Source of the DNA: Rhodobacter sp.
GTDB lineage: Bacteria > Pseudomonadota > Alphaproteobacteria > Rhodobacterales > Rhodobacteraceae
Direction: 5' to 3'
Length of the DNA: 64,000 nt
Assembly: GCA_027489175.1 (NCBI GenBank)
Contig: JAIYAE010000029.1
Location: 1-64,000, forward strand
Both the position numbers and the translations under genes were made by a program. The first letter of the stretch is position 1. Each line of letters opens with the position of its first letter. The notes beneath the pieces were generated by a model, which worked only from the letters and a program-made list of their open reading frames with translations, searched no databases and was not told the DNA's origin. Shown one piece after another: positions 60,310 through 64,000 of this stretch.

Positions 60310-60969
60310 ATGTCAGACGGTGACCACAGCCAGAACCTGCCGCGCGGCAAGCCTGCGTTTGACCAGGACCCCCACCGCCTGCGTGAGATCAGCGAGCGTA
60401 ATCTGGAGGCCGCGATTGGCCGTGAGGTGCGCAACTTTCGCCGGCAGCAGGGGATGACGGTGGCCGATCTGGCGGCAGTCACGGGCCTGTCGATCGGGAT
60501 GCTGTCGAAGATCGAGAACGGCAATACCTCGCCCAGCTTGACCACGCTGCAGGTCCTGTCGCATGCGTTTTCGGTGCCGGTCACCTCCTTCTTCAAAAGC
60601 TACGAGGAACGCCGCGAAGCGCAGCATGTGAAAGCTGGCCAGCACATCGAGATTGAACGCCGGGGCACGCGCGCGGGGCACCAGTACAACCTTCTGGGCC
60701 ATATCGGCTCAAACAGCTCGGGCGTGGTGGTGGAGCCTTATATCATCACCCTGACGACCGAGAGCGACACTTTCCCCGCCTTCCAGCATGAGGGGTTGGA
60801 GCTTCTCTATATGCTTGAAGGCGAGGTCGACTATCGCCACGGCGACGACGTCTATCCGCTAAAGCCCGGCGACAGCCTGTTTTTCGACGCCGACGCCCCA
60901 CATGGCCCCGAAACCTTGGTCAAGCTGCCCGCGCGCTATCTGTCGGTGATCTGCTACCCGCAGGGGTGA
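60310..60969 (+). CDS. XRE family transcriptional regulator with cupin domain
   Basis: 219 aa. Helix-turn-helix at residues ~36-90 (IGREVRNFRRQQGMTVADLAAVTGLSIGMLSKIENGNTSPSL) and a C-terminal cupin (~130-215; FQHEGLELLYMLEGEVDYRHGDDVYPLKPGDSLFFDADAPHGP), with the metal/ligand histidines in place. Placed between the two halves of a probable N-methylglutamate pathway, it is the likely pathway regulator, perhaps sensing glutamate-derived or methylamine-derived metabolites. ATG at 60310. A GTG further upstream would put the palindrome inside the gene and is rejected. Confidence 0.9.
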   Translation: MSDGDHSQNLPRGKPAFDQDPHRLREISERNLEAAIGREVRNFRRQQGMTVADLAAVTGLSIGMLSKIENGNTSPSLTTLQVLSHAFSVPVTSFFKSYEERREAQHVKAGQHIEIERRGTRAGHQYNLLGHIGSNSSGVVVEPYIITLTTESDTFPAFQHEGLELLYMLEGEVDYRHGDDVYPLKPGDSLFFDADAPHGPETLVKLPARYLSVICYPQG

Positions 60970-60978
60970 GACGGATCA

Positions 60979-61003
60979 GAAAACAGTCCAGTGGACTGTT
61001 TTC
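60979..61003 (+). terminator. hairpin after XRE-cupin regulator
   Basis: GAAAACAGTCC / GGACTGTTTTC, 11-bp perfect stem with a 3-base loop, 10 bases past the stop. The T-rich right arm could serve as a terminator in both directions. Confidence 0.65.
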
Positions 61004-61064
61004 CCGTCGAACACCCTAGCACGCTTGCGAGGGCTGGCCGGTTGGACATGCCCGCGAATTGGGC

Positions 61065-61098
61065 AAAACTTTCCCACAGGGTGAAAAAAGTTTCTCAC
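61065..61098. promoter_or_regulatory. direct repeats upstream of mgsA
   Basis: AAAACTTTCCCAC (61065-61077) and AAAAGTTTCTCAC (61086-61098) agree at 11 of 13 bases and start 21 bases apart, two helical turns. They lie 60-94 bases before mgsA and may bind an activator. Confidence 0.45.
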
Positions 61099-61158
61099 CA
61101 GTTGATGGCCGCAAAGGACGGTGCTAGCGTCAAAAGGTAATGTGAGGGAGGCGAATCC

Positions 61159-62055
61159 ATGTGCGGCATCGTTGGGCTGTTCCTGAAGGACCCGAAGCTG
61201 GAGCCGCATTTGGGCGCGATGCTGACGGACATGCTGATCACGATGACCGATCGCGGGCCGGATTCCGCCGGGATCGCGATCTATGGCGGGGCGAAGGACG
61301 GTCTGGGCAAGATCACCGTGCAATCAGCGCAGCCGGAGCGGGATTTCAAGGACCTTGACGCTGACCTGCACGCTGCCATCGGCCAGCCGGTGGCGCTGCT
61401 GGTCAAATCCACTCATGCGGTGATCGAGGTGCCGCTGGGCCAGATGGACGCAGCCCGGTCCGCCCTTGCCCACCTCCGCCCGGAGGTAAAGGTGATGAGC
61501 GCGGGCGACAGCATCGAGATCTTCAAGGAGGTCGGCCTGCCGAAAGACGTGGCCCGCCGGTTCGAGGTGGCCAAGATGCACGGCACCCACGGTATCGGCC
61601 ACACCCGGATGGCCACAGAAAGTGCCGTCACCACCATGGGCGCGCACCCGTTTTCCACCGGGCCGGACCAGTGCCTTGTCCACAACGGCAGCCTTTCCAA
61701 CCACAACGGGTTGCGGCGGGAGCTGATCCGCAAGGGCATGACCTTCGAGACCCAGAACGACACCGAAGTTGCCGCCGCCTATGTCAGCCAGAAGCTGAAG
61801 GAAGGCGAAGACCTTGGCACCGCGCTGGAATCTGGGCTGGACGATCTGGACGGATTTTTCACCTTCGTCGTCGGCACCAAGAACGGCTTTGGCGTGGTGC
61901 GTGACCCCATCGCCTGCAAGCCCGCCGTGATGGCTGAGACGGATCAATATGTCGCCTTCGGGTCGGAATACCGCGCGCTGGTCAACCTGCCGGGGATTGA
62001 GGATGCCCGCGTCTGGGAACCCGAACCCGCCACTGTCTATTTCTGGGAGCGTTGA
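61159..62055 (+). CDS. mgsA: glutamine amidotransferase class II protein; probable N-methylglutamate synthase subunit A (GlxB/MgsA)
   Basis: 298 aa. N-terminal nucleophile glutaminase: Cys2 after the initiator Met (MCGIVGLF), TDRGPDSAGIAI (~30), GIGHTRMATES (~150), HNGSLSNHNGLRR (~173) and NDTEVAAAYV. It equals the amidotransferase part of glutamate synthase as a separate chain. In the methylamine pathway MgsA-type proteins form N-methylglutamate synthase with the next two gene products. ATG at 61159 after GGGAGG. The stop and the next ATG abut. Confidence 0.86.
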   Translation: MCGIVGLFLKDPKLEPHLGAMLTDMLITMTDRGPDSAGIAIYGGAKDGLGKITVQSAQPERDFKDLDADLHAAIGQPVALLVKSTHAVIEVPLGQMDAARSALAHLRPEVKVMSAGDSIEIFKEVGLPKDVARRFEVAKMHGTHGIGHTRMATESAVTTMGAHPFSTGPDQCLVHNGSLSNHNGLRRELIRKGMTFETQNDTEVAAAYVSQKLKEGEDLGTALESGLDDLDGFFTFVVGTKNGFGVVRDPIACKPAVMAETDQYVAFGSEYRALVNLPGIEDARVWEPEPATVYFWER

Positions 62056-62745
62056 ATGCAGACCTTCGACCTTGGCGCAGAGAGTCTGCGCGCGCTGAAT
62101 TCCTCGCTGCATGCCCTGAAGGGCCAGACCAACATGACCGAATGGGAGGTCATCAACCCCAAGGGCGCGCATGCGATTGCGGCCGGGGTGGATGCACCGG
62201 TGGATATCACCGTGCGGGGATCGACGGGATATTACTGCGCGGGGATGAACAAGCAGGCGACGATCCGCATCAAGGGTTCGGCCGGGCCGGGCGTGGCCGA
62301 AAACATGATGAGCGGGACGGTCATCATCGACGGTGATGCCAGCCAATATGCCGGGGCAACCGGGCGCGGGGGGCTTCTGGTCATCAAGGGCAACGCCAGT
62401 AGCCGCTGCGGCATTTCGATGAAGGGCATCGACATCGTGGTGCATGGCAACATCGGCCACATGTCCTGCTTCATGGCGCAGTCGGGGAATGTGCTTGTCC
62501 TTGGCAACGCTGGTGAGGCGCTGGGTGACAGCCTTTATGAGGCGCGGATCTTTGTGCGCGGGTCGGTGAAATCCCTGGGTGCGGACTGCATCGAGAAAGA
62601 GATGCGGGACGAACATTTCCTGATCGTCGAAGACCTTCTCCGCCGGGGTGAGGCGGAGGGGAAAGCCAAGCCGGAAGAGTTCCGCCGCTATGGCTCGGCC
62701 CGCAAGCTTTATACCTTCAACATCGATAACGCGTCCTCGTACTAA
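62056..62745 (+). CDS. mgsB: GXGXG-motif protein; probable N-methylglutamate synthase subunit B (GlxC/MgsB)
   Basis: 229 aa. Right-handed beta-helix typical of the glutamate synthase C-terminal (GltB GXGXG) domain, with repeated Gly turns (YAGATGRGGLLVIKGNASSRCG; HGNIGHMSCFMAQSGNVLVLGNAGEALG). Structural subunit separate from the catalytic chain. ATG at 62056 directly after the preceding stop; ends 9 bases before the next gene. Confidence 0.86.
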   Translation: MQTFDLGAESLRALNSSLHALKGQTNMTEWEVINPKGAHAIAAGVDAPVDITVRGSTGYYCAGMNKQATIRIKGSAGPGVAENMMSGTVIIDGDASQYAGATGRGGLLVIKGNASSRCGISMKGIDIVVHGNIGHMSCFMAQSGNVLVLGNAGEALGDSLYEARIFVRGSVKSLGADCIEKEMRDEHFLIVEDLLRRGEAEGKAKPEEFRRYGSARKLYTFNIDNASSY

Positions 62746-62754
62746 GGCACCTGC

Positions 62755-64000
62755 ATGAGCGATTTTCCCCGTACCCCGCCGCGCTATTCGGCCACCTTCA
62801 CCCCCGCCGTGAACGCCGAAATCCGCCGGGCGGCGGCGACCGGCATCTATGACATTCGCGGCGGCGGCACGAAGCGGCACCTGCCGCATTTCGATGACCT
62901 GTTGTTCCTTGGGGCGTCCATTTCCCGCTACCCGCTGGAAGGCTACCGCGAGAAATGCGCGACGGATGTCTGGCTTGGCACCCGGCATGCGAAGAACCCG
63001 ATCCATCTGGACATCCCGATCACCATCGCGGGGATGAGCTTTGGGGCGTTGTCCGGCCCCGCCAAGGAGGCGCTGGGGCGTGGGGCAACAGCGGCGGGCA
63101 CCAGCACCACCACGGGTGATGGCGGCATGACCGAGGAAGAGCGTGGCCATTCCAAAACGCTGGTCTATCAATACCTGCCCAGCCGCTATGGCATGAACCC
63201 TGACGACCTGCGCCGCGCTGACGCGATTGAGATTGTCGTGGGCCAAGGTGCCAAGCCCGGCGGTGGCGGCATGCTTTTGGGCCAGAAGATCAGCGACCGC
63301 GTGGCCAATATGCGGAACCTGCCGAAGGGGATCGACCAACGCTCAGCCTGCCGTCACCCGGACTGGACCGGCCCGGATGATCTTGAGATCAAGATCCTGG
63401 AATTGCGCGAGATCACCAATTGGGAAAAGCCGATCTACGTAAAGGTTGGCGGCGCGCGGCCCTATTACGACACGGCTTTGGCGGTGAAGGCCGGGGCGGA
63501 TGTGGTCGTCCTTGACGGTATGCAGGGCGGCACGGCGGCAACGCAGGATGTGTTCATCGAACATGTGGGCATGCCGATCCTGGCCTGCATCCCGCAGGCG
63601 GTGAAGGCGTTGCAGGACCTTGGCATGCACAGACGCGTGCAGCTGATCGTCTCCGGTGGTATCCGGTCTGGTGCCGATGTGGCGAAGGCGATGGCCTTGG
63701 GCGCAGATGCGGTCAGCATCGGGACGGCGGCGCTGATCGCGCTTGGCGACAACGACCCGCGTTGGGAAGAAGAGTACCAGAAGCTTGGCACCACGGCGGA
63801 TGCCTATGACGATTGGCATGAGGGGAAAGACCCCGCCGGGATCACCACGCAGGACCCGGAGCTTTCGAAGCGCTTCGATCCGGTCCTCGGCGGGCGGCGG
63901 CTGAAGAACTACCTCAAGGTCATGACGCTGGAGGCGCAGACCATCGCGCGGGCCTGTGGCAAGAACCACCTGCACAATCTGGAGCCTGAGGATCTGTGTT
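62755..64000 (+). CDS. mgsC: FMN-binding glutamate synthase family protein; probable N-methylglutamate synthase subunit C (GlxD/MgsC), partial
   Basis: 415 codons are visible; the gene runs off the right edge. GltS-type FMN TIM barrel: ITIAGMSFGALSGPAKEALGRGA (~95-117), TTTGDGGM (~120), QGAKPGGGGML (~163), VKVGGARPYYDTALAVKAGADVVVLDGMQGGTAATQ and LIVSGGIRSGADVAKAMALGADAVSIGTAALIALG (phosphate-binding region, ~300-335). It starts at ATG 62755. It joins MgsA and MgsB. A gmaS gene is expected next. Confidence 0.87.
   Translation, partial: MSDFPRTPPRYSATFTPAVNAEIRRAAATGIYDIRGGGTKRHLPHFDDLLFLGASISRYPLEGYREKCATDVWLGTRHAKNPIHLDIPITIAGMSFGALSGPAKEALGRGATAAGTSTTTGDGGMTEEERGHSKTLVYQYLPSRYGMNPDDLRRADAIEIVVGQGAKPGGGGMLLGQKISDRVANMRNLPKGIDQRSACRHPDWTGPDDLEIKILELREITNWEKPIYVKVGGARPYYDTALAVKAGADVVVLDGMQGGTAATQDVFIEHVGMPILACIPQAVKALQDLGMHRRVQLIVSGGIRSGADVAKAMALGADAVSIGTAALIALGDNDPRWEEEYQKLGTTADAYDDWHEGKDPAGITTQDPELSKRFDPVLGGRRLKNYLKVMTLEAQTIARACGKNHLHNLEPEDLC

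Noticed and set aside
1..64000. CRISPR arrays, tRNA or rRNA genes, prophage or IS elements
   Set aside because: Read for spaced direct repeats, tRNA TPsiC-like motifs and transposase/integrase motifs; none found.

Overview
The window looks like a chromosomal segment of an alphaproteobacterium of the Rhodobacter/Paracoccus group (Rhodobacteraceae in the broad sense). The base composition is very GC-rich. Gene orders typical of that group are present: dnaX-ybaB-recR beside the SRP RNA, accD-folC, fnrL/hemN next to a ccoNOQP-ccoGHIS cluster, a membrane-anchored cytochrome c divergent from pheA, and an mbfA iron exporter behind an Irr-type box. The genus is an inference. No tRNA, rRNA, insertion sequence, prophage or CRISPR array was seen. 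About 60 genes fill nearly all of the 64 kb.

Left part (1-21 kb): the 3' end of a possible PP2C-type phosphatase; an iron-export/nitroreductase pair (mbfA); a tiny secreted peptide plus TetR regulator behind three copies of one palindromic operator; folC-accD; a cytochrome b561/molybdopterin oxidoreductase pair; the dnaX-GNAT-ybaB-recR operon; an orphan AAA ATPase; the 4.5S SRP RNA; a TetR/hydrolase divergent pair with two clear operators; a degenerate M24 protein; then HAD, cpdB, nudC, SRPBCC and pheA genes and a cytochrome c-y gene.

Middle part (21-42 kb): a yejABEF-type peptide ABC transporter followed by a glycosyltransferase, then the low-oxygen block hemN / fnrL / PhzF / DUF2087 / uspA / ccoNOQP / ccoGHIS. 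Three FNR-type boxes lie here, in the hemN-fnrL and uspA-ccoN intergenic regions, and two of them are the identical 14-mer. This block should let the cell sense falling oxygen (FnrL), make haem without oxygen (HemN) and assemble the high-affinity cbb3 oxidase with its copper and maturation factors. An unusual triple palindrome closes convergent gene pairs at 28.3 kb and 41.4 kb, in opposite order.

Right part (41-55 kb): housekeeping genes, including an FAH-family hydrolase, a D,D-carboxypeptidase with a very long Ala/Pro/Glu linker and SPOR-like end, clpS, an RsmC-like methyltransferase, a short-chain dehydrogenase without its catalytic lysine, hemF, an Imm10-like small protein, a split MnmC system (mnmD and a separate MnmC2-like oxidase, divergent), and smc.

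Right end (55-64 kb): genes resembling sarcosine oxidase B-D-A-G, an XRE-cupin regulator, and three glutamate-synthase-like modules. This order, and loss of the zinc-binding cysteines in the delta-like subunit, fit the N-methylglutamate pathway of methylamine use: mgdABCD dehydrogenase, regulator, mgsABC synthase. If so, gmaS should lie just beyond the right edge.
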